Positions 1-10,128 of a DNA stretch of 64,000 nucleotides are shown in pieces. The position numbers and the translations under genes were made by a program. How positions within the stretch are numbered: position 1 is the stretch's first letter; every line of letters starts with the position of its first letter. The stretch covers positions 1-64,000 of the forward strand of contig NZ_JAFKOK010000002.1 of assembly GCF_017303295.1 (NCBI RefSeq). Reading direction: 5' to 3'. The notes below the pieces were generated by a model. That model searched no databases and was not told the DNA's origin. It was given only the letters and a program-made list of their open reading frames with translations. Source of the stretch: Rhodobacter sp. NTK016B. GTDB lineage: Bacteria; Pseudomonadota; Alphaproteobacteria; Rhodobacterales; Rhodobacteraceae.

Positions 1-687
1 TCGAAATGAACCAAACCGCCCACATATCCCTTCATATACCAAATTTTCAAAAAGCGTTCCGAACACAAAACGAAGAACTCGCTAGTCTTGCCTAGCGCCT
101 TCGCTCGCCTCGCATCCAGATATGTTGTTGGCGTTTCCGCCGCCGTCGCTGCTTCGTTCGCGTTTCCGCGTCCCCGCCGCTTCGGTGAGGCGGTATCTAG
201 GCCCCGGCGCCGAAACCCGCAAGAGGAAAAATGCAGGCCCATCGCGATTTTTTTCGCAGAACCGTCACAAGCCCTTGTTTTATTGGCTCTGTCAGCGCGA
301 ACAAAATCGACGACCCGCACCGGGCCGCCGGATGCCCGTTCTTTGAGCGGGGTGAAAATTGCGCAGGACCCCGGGCCGGGCGCAATTTCCTGACCGGATG
401 GACAGGATTCGGCCATTTGCGCCCGAATCCCGACTCGGATTCGGGCCCGATTCACGGCGATTCTGGCCAATTTTTTTTCGCTACCCCCTGAATCGGCCCC
501 GACTCGGCTCCGACTCATCCTCGATTCCCGGCGACGCGGGTGTGAATCGCTTCAACGGGCCCTGTTCCTTGCCCATAGCCGCCCTGCCCCGTCGTCTGCG
601 CCGAACTGGACAGGTGCAACTCGGACAGAAACATGCGTGAATGCGAATATTGATCCGGGGCGAGTCGCCCCAATACGGGAGGACCTC
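1..687. other. Intergenic stretch without a supported gene
   Basis: I see no convincing gene here. The first 80 bases are clearly more A/T-rich than the rest of the window and may be the promoter region of a gene beyond the left edge. The reading frames that cross 88-640 have no family resemblance and no good ribosome binding site. A perfect 10-bp inverted repeat lies at 421-430 and 437-446 with a 6-base loop, and a run of eight T follows at 471-478. That distance is too long for a classical intrinsic terminator, so I leave the element unnamed. Confidence 0.5.
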
Positions 688-1140
688 ATGGCCTATCAAC
701 TACGTGCCGCCATCACCGGCGCGCTGCTTACCGGCGCGCTCACCGTCTCAAGCCCTGCCCTGGCCGATGAGCTGCGGCTCACCCCCAGCGGCATGTCTTT
801 CGAGGACACGACCTTCGCGCTGGAAAACGCGATCGTCGGGCGCGGGCTGGTGGTCGACTATGTCAGCCATGTGGGCGAGATGCTGGAACGCACGCGCGAA
901 GCCACGGGCAGCGACGTCGTGCTGTTCACCAATGCCGAGATTTACATGTTCTGCTCGTCCACCGTCTCGCGCGCGGTGATGGAGGCCGACTGGCAAAATG
1001 TCGTCTATTGCCCCTATGGCATCCATGTCATCGAACGGCCGGGCGAAGAGGTCATGATCGGCTACATGCACAAGGACGCAGAAAGCATGATCCCGGCCAA
1101 CGAGCTGCTGGCCGGGATCATCGACGAAGTCACCTGGTAA
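688..1140 (+). CDS. Secreted DUF302-family protein
   Basis: The 150-residue product begins with a signal peptide that probably ends after Ala26 (SPALA/DE). The mature part resembles the DUF302 family, small periplasmic or cytoplasmic proteins of unknown reaction. The motif DVVLFTNAEIYMFCSS in the middle resembles the family's central strand-helix. I chose ATG 688 because GGGAGG stands just upstream (676-682); an in-frame ATG at 637 would add residues ahead of the signal peptide. The gene converges on msrQ with about 30 bases between the stops. The fold family is fairly sure, the role unknown. Confidence 0.75.
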   Translation: MAYQLRAAITGALLTGALTVSSPALADELRLTPSGMSFEDTTFALENAIVGRGLVVDYVSHVGEMLERTREATGSDVVLFTNAEIYMFCSSTVSRAVMEADWQNVVYCPYGIHVIERPGEEVMIGYMHKDAESMIPANELLAGIIDEVTW

Positions 1141-1170
1141 TTGGGCACCTGATAGCAAGGCGTGCCACCC

Positions 1171-1818
1171 TCAGCGGGTGGCCGCAGCCCCCATCGGCGG
1201 CGCGGCACGCGATTGCCGCCGCTTGGGGATCAGCCGGACCGCCAGAAGGCCGATCACGGCACCGAGATAGAGGAACGGCTCCCACGGATAGCCTTTCACC
1301 AGCCAGACGAAGTGAATGGCCCCCAGAAGAATCGCCGGATAGGTCAGCATATGGATCCGGCGCCAGACCAGCGGACCCAGCTTGCGGATCGACAGGTTGT
1401 TCGAGGTCAGCGCCAGCGGGATCAGCATCAGGAAGGCCGCAAAGCCGATGGTGATATAAGGGCGCTTGACGATCTCACCGCCGATCCGCGACAGCGATTG
1501 CAGGTCCAGCACCGTCCAGACGAGGAAATGCGCCAGCAGGAAGAGGAAAGCGGTGACGCCCAGCGCCCGGCGGTACTTGATTAGGCTGACATTGGTGAAA
1601 CGGCGCAGCGGCGTCACGACCAGCGTCGCCACCAGAAGCTGCAGCGCCAGCAAGCCGTAATCCCGCTCGAGCGCGTTGATCGGCTCGGGCCCCAGCTGCC
1701 CGCTCAGACCCAGCCAGAACAGCCAGCCCATCCAGGCCAGCCCGATCAGATAGATCGGCCAAGCGGGCACATGGCGCTGCGCCCGGTTGATCCGCTGCGC
1801 AAGGGTGACGGAGGCCAT
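1171..1818 (-). CDS. msrQ: MsrQ, haem-binding membrane subunit of the MsrPQ methionine sulfoxide reductase
   Basis: MsrQ (YedZ) is a polytopic b-haem protein of the ferric-reductase-like fold. It passes electrons from the quinone pool or cytoplasmic flavin to periplasmic MsrP. The 215-residue protein shows about six hydrophobic segments and His residues at typical ligand places (LLAHFLVW, WRRIHMLTY, GAIHFVWL). Its ATG overlaps the msrP stop by one base (TGATG), so the two are translationally coupled. Length matches the family. Confidence 0.93.
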   Translation of the reverse strand: MASVTLAQRINRAQRHVPAWPIYLIGLAWMGWLFWLGLSGQLGPEPINALERDYGLLALQLLVATLVVTPLRRFTNVSLIKYRRALGVTAFLFLLAHFLVWTVLDLQSLSRIGGEIVKRPYITIGFAAFLMLIPLALTSNNLSIRKLGPLVWRRIHMLTYPAILLGAIHFVWLVKGYPWEPFLYLGAVIGLLAVRLIPKRRQSRAAPPMGAAATR

Positions 1819-2720
1819 CAGTAATTCTCCCGCAGGTCCATGCCCTCGTAGAGCGCGGCGACCTCGTCCTCATAGCCGTTGAACATCAGCGTATCCTGCC
1901 GGCGCGAGAACAGCCCGCCGCCGATCTGCCGTTCGGTGGCCTGGCTCCAGCGCGGGTGGTCCACTTGGGGGTTCACGTTCGAATAGAACCCGTATTCGCG
2001 CGCGTTGAGATTGTTCCACGTCGTCTCGGGCATCGTGTCGGTCAGGGTGATCCGCACGATCGACTTGATCGACTTGAAGCCGTATTTCCACGGCACGACC
2101 AGCCGGATCGGCGCGCCGTTCTGCTTGGGCATCGGCTCGCCATAGATGCCGGTCGCCAGCAGCGTCAGCGGATGACGCGCCTCATCAAGCCGCAGACCTT
2201 CGATATAGGGGAAGGGAATGACACCACGCCGCACGCCCGGCATGTTGTCGGGCTGCACCACCGTCTCGAACGCGACGAACCGCGCGCCTGACTGCACACC
2301 CACCCGGTCCAGCACGTCCGACAATTCGACACCGTTCCACGGCACGACCATCGACCAGGCCTCGACGCAGCGGAAGCGATAGATCCGCTCTTCGATATCG
2401 AGCCCGTCCAGAAGATCGGCCAGCGCGTAGTCGCCGGGATTGTCGACCATGCCGTCGACGGTGATCGACCACGGCTCGACCTGCAGCGCGTCGGCATAGC
2501 GCATCGGGTCTTCCTTGCCGGTGCCGAATTCATAGTAATTGTTGTAGCTCGAAATCTGCTCGAGCGTGTTGGGTTCAAGCCCCTGAGCCATGGCGCCCCG
2601 TCCGGCCATGGACAGCGCGGTGGCCCCGGCCATCCCCGCCATGATCTGGCGACGGTTGAGCCACAGCGCCTTGGGGGTCACATCGGCTTGGGTCAGGTCG
2701 TTCGTCCAGCGACGGGCCAT
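1818..2720 (-). CDS. msrP: MsrP, periplasmic molybdoenzyme that repairs protein methionine sulfoxide
   Basis: This is the catalytic subunit (YedY, sulfite-oxidase fold with molybdopterin) that reduces methionine sulfoxide in periplasmic proteins. The 300-residue product has a Tat signal with the twin arginine at 23-24 (NRRQIM) and a likely cleavage after AMA45. Cys118 in RFRCVEAW is the expected molybdenum ligand. ATG 2720 is preceded by GGAGA; an upstream in-frame ATG (2759) would only lengthen the pre-Tat tail. It is the first gene of the msrP-msrQ operon. Confidence 0.93.
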   Translation of the reverse strand: MARRWTNDLTQADVTPKALWLNRRQIMAGMAGATALSMAGRGAMAQGLEPNTLEQISSYNNYYEFGTGKEDPMRYADALQVEPWSITVDGMVDNPGDYALADLLDGLDIEERIYRFRCVEAWSMVVPWNGVELSDVLDRVGVQSGARFVAFETVVQPDNMPGVRRGVIPFPYIEGLRLDEARHPLTLLATGIYGEPMPKQNGAPIRLVVPWKYGFKSIKSIVRITLTDTMPETTWNNLNAREYGFYSNVNPQVDHPRWSQATERQIGGGLFSRRQDTLMFNGYEDEVAALYEGMDLRENY

Positions 2721-2980
2721 CTCTGTCTCCTTTGCTTCGCACCGGCGCCGCGCGCTCAATGCCTTTGCAGGACAATACGACCGCCAGCCCCTGTCGTTTC
2801 ACCGGATTCGAGAAAATTCCCGTCGCATGCGTCAACTAAATGTGAGTGGAAAGCCAAACGCGCCCCGGCTTTGCGCAAATCCGCGCCCGGTCAAGGGTGA
2901 TGCACGGGTTTGTGAGGGTGATCCACGGACGCGCGCTGACCGTTTCCCCCATACAACCAACATCCAATGGGAGAGTCACC

Positions 2981-3472
2981 ATGCTTCGCACAACTGCTAT
3001 CACCCTCGCCTCGGTCTGCGCTTTTGCCGGGACCGCATGGGCGGATGATCACGGCACCATGGCCGGTGGCGAGATGGATATCGTCGATATCGCCGTCGAG
3101 AACGGCAACTTCACCACCCTCGTCGCCGCGGTCGAGGCCGCGGGTCTGGTCGACACGCTGAAGGGCGAAGGTCCGTTCACCGTCTTCGCGCCGACCGACG
3201 AAGCCTTCGCGATGTTGCCCGAGGGCACGGTCGAAGCGCTGCTCGACGATACCGAGGCGCTGACCGGCATCCTGACCTATCATGTGGTGCCCGGGGCCGT
3301 CATGGCCGGTGACCTGACCGAGGGCATGACCGCCGAAACCGTCAACGGCCAGAGCGTCACCTTCACGCTGGAAGGCGGCCCGCAGGTCAATGGGGCCAAC
3401 ATCATCATGACCGATATCGAGGCCTCGAACGGCGTGATCCACGTCATCGACACCGTGCTGATGCCGGAATAA
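2981..3472 (+). CDS. Secreted single-domain fasciclin (FAS1) protein
   Basis: The 163-residue product has a signal peptide ending near Ala21 (AWA/DD) and one FAS1 domain. Both FAS1 boxes are visible: [13 protein letters not shown] in the first half, and the ILTYHVVPG segment followed by a C-terminal [11 protein letters not shown]. Such proteins are small secreted adhesion-type proteins, and the ligand cannot be told from sequence. GGGAGAG lies just upstream of ATG 2981. A strong hairpin terminator follows, so this is a single-gene unit. Confidence 0.9.
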   Translation: MLRTTAITLASVCAFAGTAWADDHGTMAGGEMDIVDIAVENGNFTTLVAAVEAAGLVDTLKGEGPFTVFAPTDEAFAMLPEGTVEALLDDTEALTGILTYHVVPGAVMAGDLTEGMTAETVNGQSVTFTLEGGPQVNGANIIMTDIEASNGVIHVIDTVLMPE

Positions 3473-3493
3473 GCCGGTTCCACTATCCGGTCT

Positions 3494-3526
3494 GCCGCCC
3501 CGCGTGCCCAAGCGCGGGGCGGCTTT
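3494..3526 (+). terminator. Intrinsic terminator of the fasciclin gene
   Basis: A perfect 11-bp stem, GCCGCCCCGCG (3494-3504) with CGCGGGGCGGC (3513-3523), has an 8-base loop and is followed by TTTC. It lies 21 bases after the stop codon. Confidence 0.8.
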
Positions 3527-3566
3527 CATTCCGGCCCCGGTTTGCGCCCGCTTACGGCGCGAAGCG

Positions 3567-4943
3567 TCAGCCCAGAACCTTGCCCGGATTGAGCCGCCCT
3601 TCGGGATCGAAAGCCGCCTTGAGCATCCGCATCGTCGCCAGAACCTCGGCCGGGCGGTATGCCTCTAGCGCCGCGCGCTTTTCCAGCCCCACGCCATGCT
3701 CGGCGGAAATCGCGCTGCCTTCGAACCCGGCCAGCACGCCATAGACCACGGCATCGACCGCCGGACGCGGCGGGACCTCGCCATCCAGCATCAGCGACAG
3801 ATGCAGGTTGCCATCCCCCACATGGCCGAAGACCAGAACCGAGATATCGGTGAATTCCGCCGCGACCCGCGCCTGCAATTGCTGCACGTAAGGGTCCAGA
3901 TCGGCCAGCTTCAGCGACACGTCGTAATGATAGCCCGGCACATCATTGCCGCCGATGACCCCGGCCCCCTCGCGGATGCGCCAGATGCGGGCGCGCTCAG
4001 ACCCCGATTGGGCCAGCACGGCGTCGCGGATGGTCCCGTCCTCCATCATCGGCACCAGCGCCTCGGCCAGCGCGGATTGCGCGGCGCCATCGTCAGTGCC
4101 GAACGCCTCGACGATCAGGAAAAGCCCGGGCCCGTCCGGCCCCGCCTCGACCGGCAGCGGCGTGACGCCCTGAAGCTCGGCGCAGCGGCGGTAGCAATCG
4201 GGCCAGATCCCTTCGAGCGCCGCCAAAGCGTCTCCCAGCGCCAGCCGCAGCCGGGGCATGAAATCCGACAGCGCCTGCGGGTCGATGCCCAGCAGCGCGG
4301 TGGCGATCGCCTTGGGGCGCGGGAACAGCCGCAGCGCGACCTTGGTCACAAGCCCCAGCGTGCCCTCGGAGCCGATGAAGACCTGTTTCAGATCGTAGCC
4401 CGCATTGTTCTTCATCAGGGGCGAGGTCAGGTCCAGCACCGTCCCGTCCGCACGCACGACCTCAAGCCCCAGCACGCTGGCCCGCATCATGCCGTAGCGC
4501 AGCACCCGGATACCGCCCGCATTGGTCGAGACCATGCCCCCGATGGTGCAGCTGTCACGAGCGCCGATATCGACACCCGCCATCAGGCCACGCGGTTCCA
4601 GCGCGGCATCCAGCTGCGCCAGCGTCACCCCTGCCCCGACCAACGCCACACCCTGCGCCGGGTCGATCTGCTCGATCCGGTTCATGCGCTCGAAGGACAC
4701 GATGATCTCGCCCGGGGCCGAGGCAGTGCCTTCGACCAGCCCGGTAACGCCGCCCTGCGCCACCACCGGCACGCCCGGCGTGGCTTTCAGCACCGCCGAC
4801 AAGTCGGCGGCATCGGCGGGGCGCACCAAAAGCCCTGCATCCAGCGAATGTGCGCACCAGCCCGGGTTCCTGAGCGACAGTTTCTCAGGCCCGAGCACAT
4901 GCTCGGCACCGACCAGTGGCCCAAGGATTTCCGCCAGCGTCAT
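3567..4943 (-). CDS. FAD-linked oxidase of the GlcD / D-2-hydroxyacid dehydrogenase family
   Basis: The 458-residue protein has the two expected parts. An N-terminal PCMH-type FAD domain is marked by VVAQGGVTGL and GGMVSTNAGGIRVLRYG. A C-terminal FAD-oxidase_C domain carries HVGDGNLHL and ISAEHGVG and ends with the family tail GRLNPGKVL. Members oxidise D-lactate, glycolate, D-2-hydroxyglutarate or similar hydroxyacids and hand electrons to quinone or an electron-transfer flavoprotein. No GlcE/GlcF partners are adjacent, so a stand-alone D-lactate or D-2-hydroxyglutarate dehydrogenase is more likely than glycolate oxidase. The exact substrate is undetermined. It sits downstream of the xyl operon terminator and appears to be separately transcribed. 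Confidence 0.85.
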   Translation of the reverse strand: MTLAEILGPLVGAEHVLGPEKLSLRNPGWCAHSLDAGLLVRPADAADLSAVLKATPGVPVVAQGGVTGLVEGTASAPGEIIVSFERMNRIEQIDPAQGVALVGAGVTLAQLDAALEPRGLMAGVDIGARDSCTIGGMVSTNAGGIRVLRYGMMRASVLGLEVVRADGTVLDLTSPLMKNNAGYDLKQVFIGSEGTLGLVTKVALRLFPRPKAIATALLGIDPQALSDFMPRLRLALGDALAALEGIWPDCYRRCAELQGVTPLPVEAGPDGPGLFLIVEAFGTDDGAAQSALAEALVPMMEDGTIRDAVLAQSGSERARIWRIREGAGVIGGNDVPGYHYDVSLKLADLDPYVQQLQARVAAEFTDISVLVFGHVGDGNLHLSLMLDGEVPPRPAVDAVVYGVLAGFEGSAISAEHGVGLEKRAALEAYRPAEVLATMRMLKAAFDPEGRLNPGKVLG

Positions 4944-4981
4944 CGCAGCCCCCGTGTCACCGCCCGCGCGGAGCAGCCATG

Positions 4982-5017
4982 AAAAATCCGGGCGATCCTG
5001 TCACGGAGCGCCCGGAT
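4982..5017 (-). terminator. Intrinsic terminator of the xyl operon
   Basis: On the minus strand ATCCGGGCG and CGCCCGGAT form a perfect 9-bp stem (4986-4994 with 5009-5017, 14-base loop), followed directly by five T. It lies about 100 bases after the xylA stop and before the GlcD-like gene, separating the two units. Confidence 0.85.
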
Positions 5018-5118
5018 ATGTAAGAGGCCCGGTTCGGCCCGCCCTGCGCTGTCAGGTCAGCGTCCGGGGCAAGCCAAGGGGGTATCGCGCCGATGTCCCA
5101 ATACCGGAACAGAGCGCG

Positions 5119-6420
5119 TTACAGATAGCGGTTGACCAGATTTTCCAGCCGCTCCTGCCGACCCGAACGCGGCTGCGGGTTGATCTTCTTGTCCTCGACC
5201 AGATGCGCGATGGTATCGAGATCGCTCTCCATCAGCGCGCGCCCGTCCGAGGTCTCCCAGCCCGCGTAACGCTCGTTCCGCGCCGCTTCCAGCTTGCCGT
5301 CTTCCAGCATCCGCGCCGCCGCCTTCAGACCGGCCGCGCAGGCATCCATGCCGCCGACATGGGCAAGGATCAGATCCTCGGGGTCCAGCGACTGACGGCG
5401 CAGCTTGGCGTCGAAATTGGTGCCGCCGGTGGTGAAACCGCCCGCTTTCAGGATCTCGTAATAGGCCAGCGTCATCTCGGGGACGTTGTTGGGGAACTGG
5501 TCGGTGTCCCAGCCCGATTGATAATCGTTCCGGTTCATGTCGATCGAGCCGAAGATCCCCAGCGAGGATGCCAGCGCCAGCTCATGCTCGAAGCTGTGGC
5601 CCGCAAGGATCGCGTGGCCCTGCTCGATATTGACCTTCACCTCGTTTTCCAGCCCGAAATCCTTGAGGAAGCCGTAAACCGTGGCGACGTCGTAATCGTA
5701 TTGATGCTTGGTCGGCTCCTGCGGCTTGGGTTCGATCAGAATCGCGCCCTTGAAGCCGATCTTGTGTTTGTAATCGACCACCATCTGCAGCATCCGCCCC
5801 GCCTGCGCGCGCTCGCGCGCAAGATCGGTATTGAGCAGCGTCTCATAGCCTTCGCGCCCGCCCCACAGGACATAGTTCTCACCCCCCAGCCGATGCGTGG
5901 CATCCATGCAGGTCTTGATCGTCGCCGCCGAGAAGGCGAAGACCTCGGGGTCGGGGTTGGTCGCGGCACCGGCCATAAAGCGGCGGTGGCTGAACAGGTT
6001 CGCCGTGCCCCAAAGAAGCTTGGTCTCCGAGCTTTCCATCTTCTCGGCGAAATACTCGGTGATCTCGCGCAGCCGCGCGGTGTTCTCGGCAAAGCCCTCG
6101 CCTTCGGGGCGCACATCGACATCGTGGAAGCAGAAATACGGCGCGCCGAGGATCTCGAACATCTCGAAGGCCACGTCGGCCTTGAGCTTGGCGTGATCCA
6201 TCGACTCGCCGAACCACGGGCGTTCGAAAGTCTGGCCCCCGAACGGGTCGCCGCCGGGCCATGCGAAGCTGTGCCAATAGGCCACCGCAAAGCGCAGATG
6301 ATCCTTCATCGGCTTGCCCAGAACCAGCTCGTCCGGGTTGTAATGCCGGAAGGCGAATTCGTTGTCGCTGTCGGGGCCCTCGTAGCGGATCTTGTCGATG
6401 CCGTGGAAGAAGTCGGTCAT
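5119..6420 (-). CDS. xylA: Xylose isomerase
   Basis: XylA converts D-xylose to D-xylulose in the cytoplasm. The 433-residue length is that of class II (long) xylose isomerases. Signatures are clear: the catalytic His99 in [10 protein letters not shown], the metal-site block [17 protein letters not shown], and the HVGGMDA segment near the C-terminus. It is the last gene of xylF-xylH-xylG-xylB-xylA, 14 bases after xylB. AGGA precedes ATG 6420. Confidence 0.97.
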   Translation of the reverse strand: MTDFFHGIDKIRYEGPDSDNEFAFRHYNPDELVLGKPMKDHLRFAVAYWHSFAWPGGDPFGGQTFERPWFGESMDHAKLKADVAFEMFEILGAPYFCFHDVDVRPEGEGFAENTARLREITEYFAEKMESSETKLLWGTANLFSHRRFMAGAATNPDPEVFAFSAATIKTCMDATHRLGGENYVLWGGREGYETLLNTDLARERAQAGRMLQMVVDYKHKIGFKGAILIEPKPQEPTKHQYDYDVATVYGFLKDFGLENEVKVNIEQGHAILAGHSFEHELALASSLGIFGSIDMNRNDYQSGWDTDQFPNNVPEMTLAYYEILKAGGFTTGGTNFDAKLRRQSLDPEDLILAHVGGMDACAAGLKAAARMLEDGKLEAARNERYAGWETSDGRALMESDLDTIAHLVEDKKINPQPRSGRQERLENLVNRYL

Positions 6421-6434
6421 GGGAGTGTCCTGTA

Positions 6435-7868
6435 TCAGAGGGTCTTGATCGCGGCATAAGCCGCCTTGTAGCGCTGATGCGCCTCAGCAAAGGCCGGGGC
6501 CAGCGCGGTGTCGGGATCGTGGCTGCGCGCGACGGGGGGCGCGGTGGCGATTTCGGGTCCGGCGCCGGTGGCCGCCATCATCCCCAGACGCGCCGCACCC
6601 AGCGCCGCGCCGAATTCGCCCTGTTCGGGTACATCCAGCGGAAAGCCGCAGGCCGTGGCCAGCACGTCGAGCCAGTAGCCCGAGCGCGCACCCCCGCCGA
6701 TGGCCAGCGCACGCGCGATGGTGGTGCCCGTGGCGCCCAGCGCATCGCGGCAATCGGCAAAGGCGAAGGCCACGCCCTCCATCACCGCGCGCGCCGCCGC
6801 CTGTGCGTCGGTCGCATGGTCGAGATGCAGGAACTGGCCCCGGATCGCCGCGTCGTTATGGGGCGTCCGCTCGCCGCCCAGATAGGGCAGGAACAGGGTA
6901 TGCGCGGGCGCGCGCAGCGCCCCCAGATCCGAAGTCAGCGCCGCCGCCGATTGCCCGGTCAGCCGTGACAGCCAATTCAGCGCATCGGTCGCAGCAAGGA
7001 TCACGCCCATCTGGTGCCATGTTCCGGGCACGGCGTGGCAAAAGGCATGGACCGCCGTCGCCGGATCGGGCCGGTAACGGTCATTGGCGGCAAACAGCAC
7101 GCCCGAAGTTCCAAGGCTGAGAAACGCCTCGCCCTCGCGCACCACGCCCGCACCGATCGCGGCGGCGGCATTGTCGCCCCCGCCCCCGGCCACGACGCAG
7201 GCGGGCAACCCAAGCTCGGCGGCCAGATCGCCGCGCAGCGCCCCCGAAACCGCGGACCCTTCGACCAGTCGCGGCATCGACTCGCGCGACAAACCGCAGA
7301 TGGCCAGCAGCCGGTCCGACCAGTCGCGCGCGCCGGTATCGAACCACGCGGTTCCGGCGGCATCCGACATCTCGGCCACATACTCGCCGGTCAGATAGAA
7401 GCGCAGGTAGTCCTTGGGCAGCAGGATCTTCGCGGTCTTCGCGAAGATCTCGGGCTCGTTGCGGCGCACCCATTCGACCTTGGGCGCGGTAAAGCCCGGA
7501 AAGACGATATTGCCGGTGATCTCGCGAAACGCGGGATCGGCATCCATCTGCGCCGCTTCAACATGGCTGCGGGTATCGTTCCACAACATGCAGGGCCGCA
7601 GGACCTTGCCGTCCTTGTCCAAAAGAGTCGCGCCGTGCATGTGCCCCGACAGCCCGATGCCGGTGAGTACGGCGCAATCATGCTGTGCCCGGATCGCCGC
7701 CAGCGCTTCGCGCACGGCTTTTTCCCAACTTTCGGGGTTCTGCTCGGACCAGCCGTCATGCAGCCGTTCCACCGTCAGCGCGACGCTGTGCTCGGCCAGA
7801 ACGCGCTGGTCGTCATCGATGAGGATCGCCTTCAGAGAAGACGTCCCCAGATCCAGTCCAATATACAT
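6435..7868 (-). CDS. xylB: Xylulokinase
   Basis: XylB phosphorylates D-xylulose to xylulose 5-phosphate for the pentose phosphate pathway. The 477-residue protein is a full-length FGGY-family kinase: N-terminal phosphate motif [13 protein letters not shown], a GLSGHMHG segment, and the C-terminal nucleotide-site region [17 protein letters not shown]. The start codon shares one base with the xylG stop (TGATG), so translation is coupled to the transporter ATPase upstream. Confidence 0.96.
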   Translation of the reverse strand: MYIGLDLGTSSLKAILIDDDQRVLAEHSVALTVERLHDGWSEQNPESWEKAVREALAAIRAQHDCAVLTGIGLSGHMHGATLLDKDGKVLRPCMLWNDTRSHVEAAQMDADPAFREITGNIVFPGFTAPKVEWVRRNEPEIFAKTAKILLPKDYLRFYLTGEYVAEMSDAAGTAWFDTGARDWSDRLLAICGLSRESMPRLVEGSAVSGALRGDLAAELGLPACVVAGGGGDNAAAAIGAGVVREGEAFLSLGTSGVLFAANDRYRPDPATAVHAFCHAVPGTWHQMGVILAATDALNWLSRLTGQSAAALTSDLGALRAPAHTLFLPYLGGERTPHNDAAIRGQFLHLDHATDAQAAARAVMEGVAFAFADCRDALGATGTTIARALAIGGGARSGYWLDVLATACGFPLDVPEQGEFGAALGAARLGMMAATGAGPEIATAPPVARSHDPDTALAPAFAEAHQRYKAAYAAIKTL

Positions 7869-8635
7869 CAGGCCGCCAGATGTTCGGGTTTCTTGCCCAG
7901 GATGATCATCGCGAGGATGTCGTCCTCGGTCACCTCATCCACCTTCACCACGCCGACCAGCTCGCCGTTCTTCATCACGGCCGCGCGGTCACACAGCTTC
8001 TTCACCTGATGCACGTCGTGGTCGATCAGGAAGATCCCCAGCCCCTGACGCTTCAGTTCGTCGATCAGGTCGGCGACCATCTGCGTTTCCTGCGGGCCAA
8101 GCGCTGCGGTCGGTTCGTCCATGATCAGCACGCGGGCATTGAAATAGACCGCGCGCGCGATGGCGACCGACTGACGCTGACCACCCGACAGGGCCGAAAC
8201 CGGCGCGTTGAACTTGCGGAAATTGGGGTTCAGGCGCCCCATGATCCGGCGCGTCTCGGCCTCCATCGCGCCATCGTCGACGAATCCCAGCGCGGTGGTG
8301 ATCTCGCGGCCAAGGAACAGGTTGGCCGAGGCATCGAGATTGTCGGCCAGCGCCAGCGTCTGGTAGATCGTCTCGATATTATGAGTGCGCGCGTCGCGCG
8401 GATTGGTGATCTCGACTTCCTTGCCGTCGACGAAGATCTGCCCCGCATCCTTGCGATACGCGCCGGACAGGCACTTGATCAGCGTCGATTTGCCCGCGCC
8501 GTTATGGCCCAGAAGGCCCACGACCTCGCCCGGGAAAAGATCGACACTGACGTGATCCACGGCCTTGATGCCGCCGAAGGAAATCGAGATGTCGCGCATC
8601 TCGACCAGAGGGGTTCCGGTACGATCGACCATCAC
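7868..8635 (-). CDS. xylG: Xylose ABC transporter, single-domain ATP-binding protein
   Basis: The protein has one complete ABC ATPase domain of 255 residues: Walker [10 protein letters not shown] at 43-51, signature LSGGQRQ, Walker [12 protein letters not shown]. Enterobacterial XylG has two fused ATPase domains of about 500 residues. This one-domain form is the FrcA-like subtype seen in alphaproteobacteria, which would act as a homodimer, and it is not a truncation because the operon frame and neighbours are intact. Its start overlaps the xylH stop by 4 bases. Substrate is assigned from the operon. Confidence 0.92.
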   Translation of the reverse strand: MMVDRTGTPLVEMRDISISFGGIKAVDHVSVDLFPGEVVGLLGHNGAGKSTLIKCLSGAYRKDAGQIFVDGKEVEITNPRDARTHNIETIYQTLALADNLDASANLFLGREITTALGFVDDGAMEAETRRIMGRLNPNFRKFNAPVSALSGGQRQSVAIARAVYFNARVLIMDEPTAALGPQETQMVADLIDELKRQGLGIFLIDHDVHQVKKLCDRAAVMKNGELVGVVKVDEVTEDDILAMIILGKKPEHLAA

Positions 8636-10056
8636 AGCACTCCCTTGCGCTTGAAGAAGACACCCAGGACCACGGCAGCGACGGCCGAGACCGCGAAATA
8701 CAGCGCGCCGAAGAACATCAGGATCAGGATAGGCAACACAATCAGGTGGAACAGCAGCGCCTTGGGCCGGACCGCCGGAACGCGGTAAGCGATGTCGAGA
8801 AGCACGGCTTCGACCAGCACGGCGCCGACGACGATGTTCTGGAACGGCGCATCGACACCGATCATCGCCATGCCCGATTGCAGCGATTGCATGATCAGCG
8901 CGCCCAGCACGGCCCCGTAGATCGTGCCAAGCCCGCCCGACAGCGCGGTCCCGCCGATCACCGCCGCCGCGATGACCCGCAGCTCATCGAGCGTGCCGAT
9001 ATCGTTGGCGTGGTTGGTCAGACGCGCCGAGGCCACGACCGCCGACAGGGCGCACAGAAAGCCCATGATGGCGAAGACCTTGACGGTCAGGAAGCGGGTA
9101 TTGATGCCCGACAATTCAGCCGAATCCGGGTTGCCGCCGGTAGCAAAGATATAACGGCCCAGCCGGGTCTTGCGGGCGATCACGGTCATGGCAATGGCCA
9201 CGAGGATCAGCAGAAGAACCGAGATCGGCAGCCCATAGCCCATCGAGAACCCTTCGGGCACCGTTTCGCCGCGCGCCTCGAAGATGCGGCGCAGGCGGCC
9301 GATCGGCACCTGATAGGCGTTGAGAATGCCGACAAATCCAAGGATCAGCACCACGAACACGGCCGCCAGCGCGCCTTCGGCCCAGAGCGGCTTGACCGGG
9401 AATTCATGCGAGATTTTCGCGCGCCGGGCCGAGAACACGATCCACACCGCCGCAGCGGCGGCGATGGCGCCCAGGATCCAGCTCCAGCTTGTGCCCAGCG
9501 TGCCGTTGATGCCGCCGAACAGCTGGAAATTCTCGTCCAGCGGGCCGATTGTCTGGCCGCCGGTCAGGTACCACGCCACGTTGCGCCACACGAGCAGACC
9601 GCCCAGAGTGACGATGAAAGCGGGGATGGTCAGATAGCCCACCAGCCAGCCCTGCGCGGCCCCGATCGCGGTGCCCGCGACAAGCCCCGCAAGGATGGCG
9701 AGCGGTGCGATGGCCCAGTGGCCCAGCTCCAGCCCCATCAGGTTGGGCAGCCACGCTTGCTGCATCATCGCCATCACCGCCGAGCAGGTCGCCAGCAGCG
9801 CTCCGACAGACAGGTCGATATGGCGGGTGACGATGACGAAGACCATGCCGGTCGCCATGATCGCCACGCTGACGGTCTGGATAGACAGGTTGAAAATGTT
9901 GCGCGGGCTGAGGAAACGGCCACCGGTCATCAGATCGAAGGCAATGCAGATCAGCGCGAAAGCGGCGATCATGCCCAAGAGCCGCGTGTCGATCTCCAGC
10001 GACTCGATCAGGGAACGGCGCCGGGGCGTCTGGGCGGGGCGCGCGGTATCGCTCAT
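8632..10056 (-). CDS. xylH: Xylose ABC transporter, permease protein
   Basis: This is a polytopic permease of the ribose/xylose (BPD_transp_2) family. The 474-residue product is longer than many relatives because of a soluble insert in the middle (around the [15 protein letters not shown] and [17 protein letters not shown] segments). The family motif [14 protein letters not shown] and the later [22 protein letters not shown] are present. It is translated between xylF and xylG and overlaps xylG by 4 bases. A hairpin lies between xylF and this gene. Confidence 0.94.
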   Translation of the reverse strand: MSDTARPAQTPRRRSLIESLEIDTRLLGMIAAFALICIAFDLMTGGRFLSPRNIFNLSIQTVSVAIMATGMVFVIVTRHIDLSVGALLATCSAVMAMMQQAWLPNLMGLELGHWAIAPLAILAGLVAGTAIGAAQGWLVGYLTIPAFIVTLGGLLVWRNVAWYLTGGQTIGPLDENFQLFGGINGTLGTSWSWILGAIAAAAAVWIVFSARRAKISHEFPVKPLWAEGALAAVFVVLILGFVGILNAYQVPIGRLRRIFEARGETVPEGFSMGYGLPISVLLLILVAIAMTVIARKTRLGRYIFATGGNPDSAELSGINTRFLTVKVFAIMGFLCALSAVVASARLTNHANDIGTLDELRVIAAAVIGGTALSGGLGTIYGAVLGALIMQSLQSGMAMIGVDAPFQNIVVGAVLVEAVLLDIAYRVPAVRPKALLFHLIVLPILILMFFGALYFAVSAVAAVVLGVFFKRKGVL

Positions 10057-10091
10057 GGCGGAACTCTCGGTGCAGGGAATGGGGATAAAGG

Positions 10092-10118
10092 GGCCCCGGC
10101 AACGTGGTCGCCGGGGCC
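10092..10118 (-). promoter_or_regulatory. Intercistronic hairpin between xylF and xylH
   Basis: A perfect 9-bp stem (10092-10100 with 10110-10118, GGCCCCGGC and GCCGGGGCC) has a 9-base loop and lies 11 bases after the xylF stop. On the minus strand it is followed by CCCCTTT. Such hairpins often end a share of transcripts or protect the 3' end, so that binding protein is made in excess over permease. That role is inferred here. Confidence 0.6.
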
Positions 10119-10128
10119 TGTGCTCAGA

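Noticed and set aside
88-640. Several 60-100 codon frames at the left edge
   Set aside because: Overlapping frames on both strands, Arg/Pro-rich composition, no ribosome binding site, no resemblance to known proteins.
4522-6459. A 645-codon plus-strand frame opposite the GlcD-like gene and xylA
   Set aside because: It lies antisense to two well-supported genes and its product has no domain features; such frames arise from GC-rich third codon positions.
7868-8635. xylG seen as a truncated half of a double ATPase
   Set aside because: All ABC motifs are present once, overlaps with xylH and xylB are intact, and single-domain sugar ATPases of this type are normal in alphaproteobacteria.
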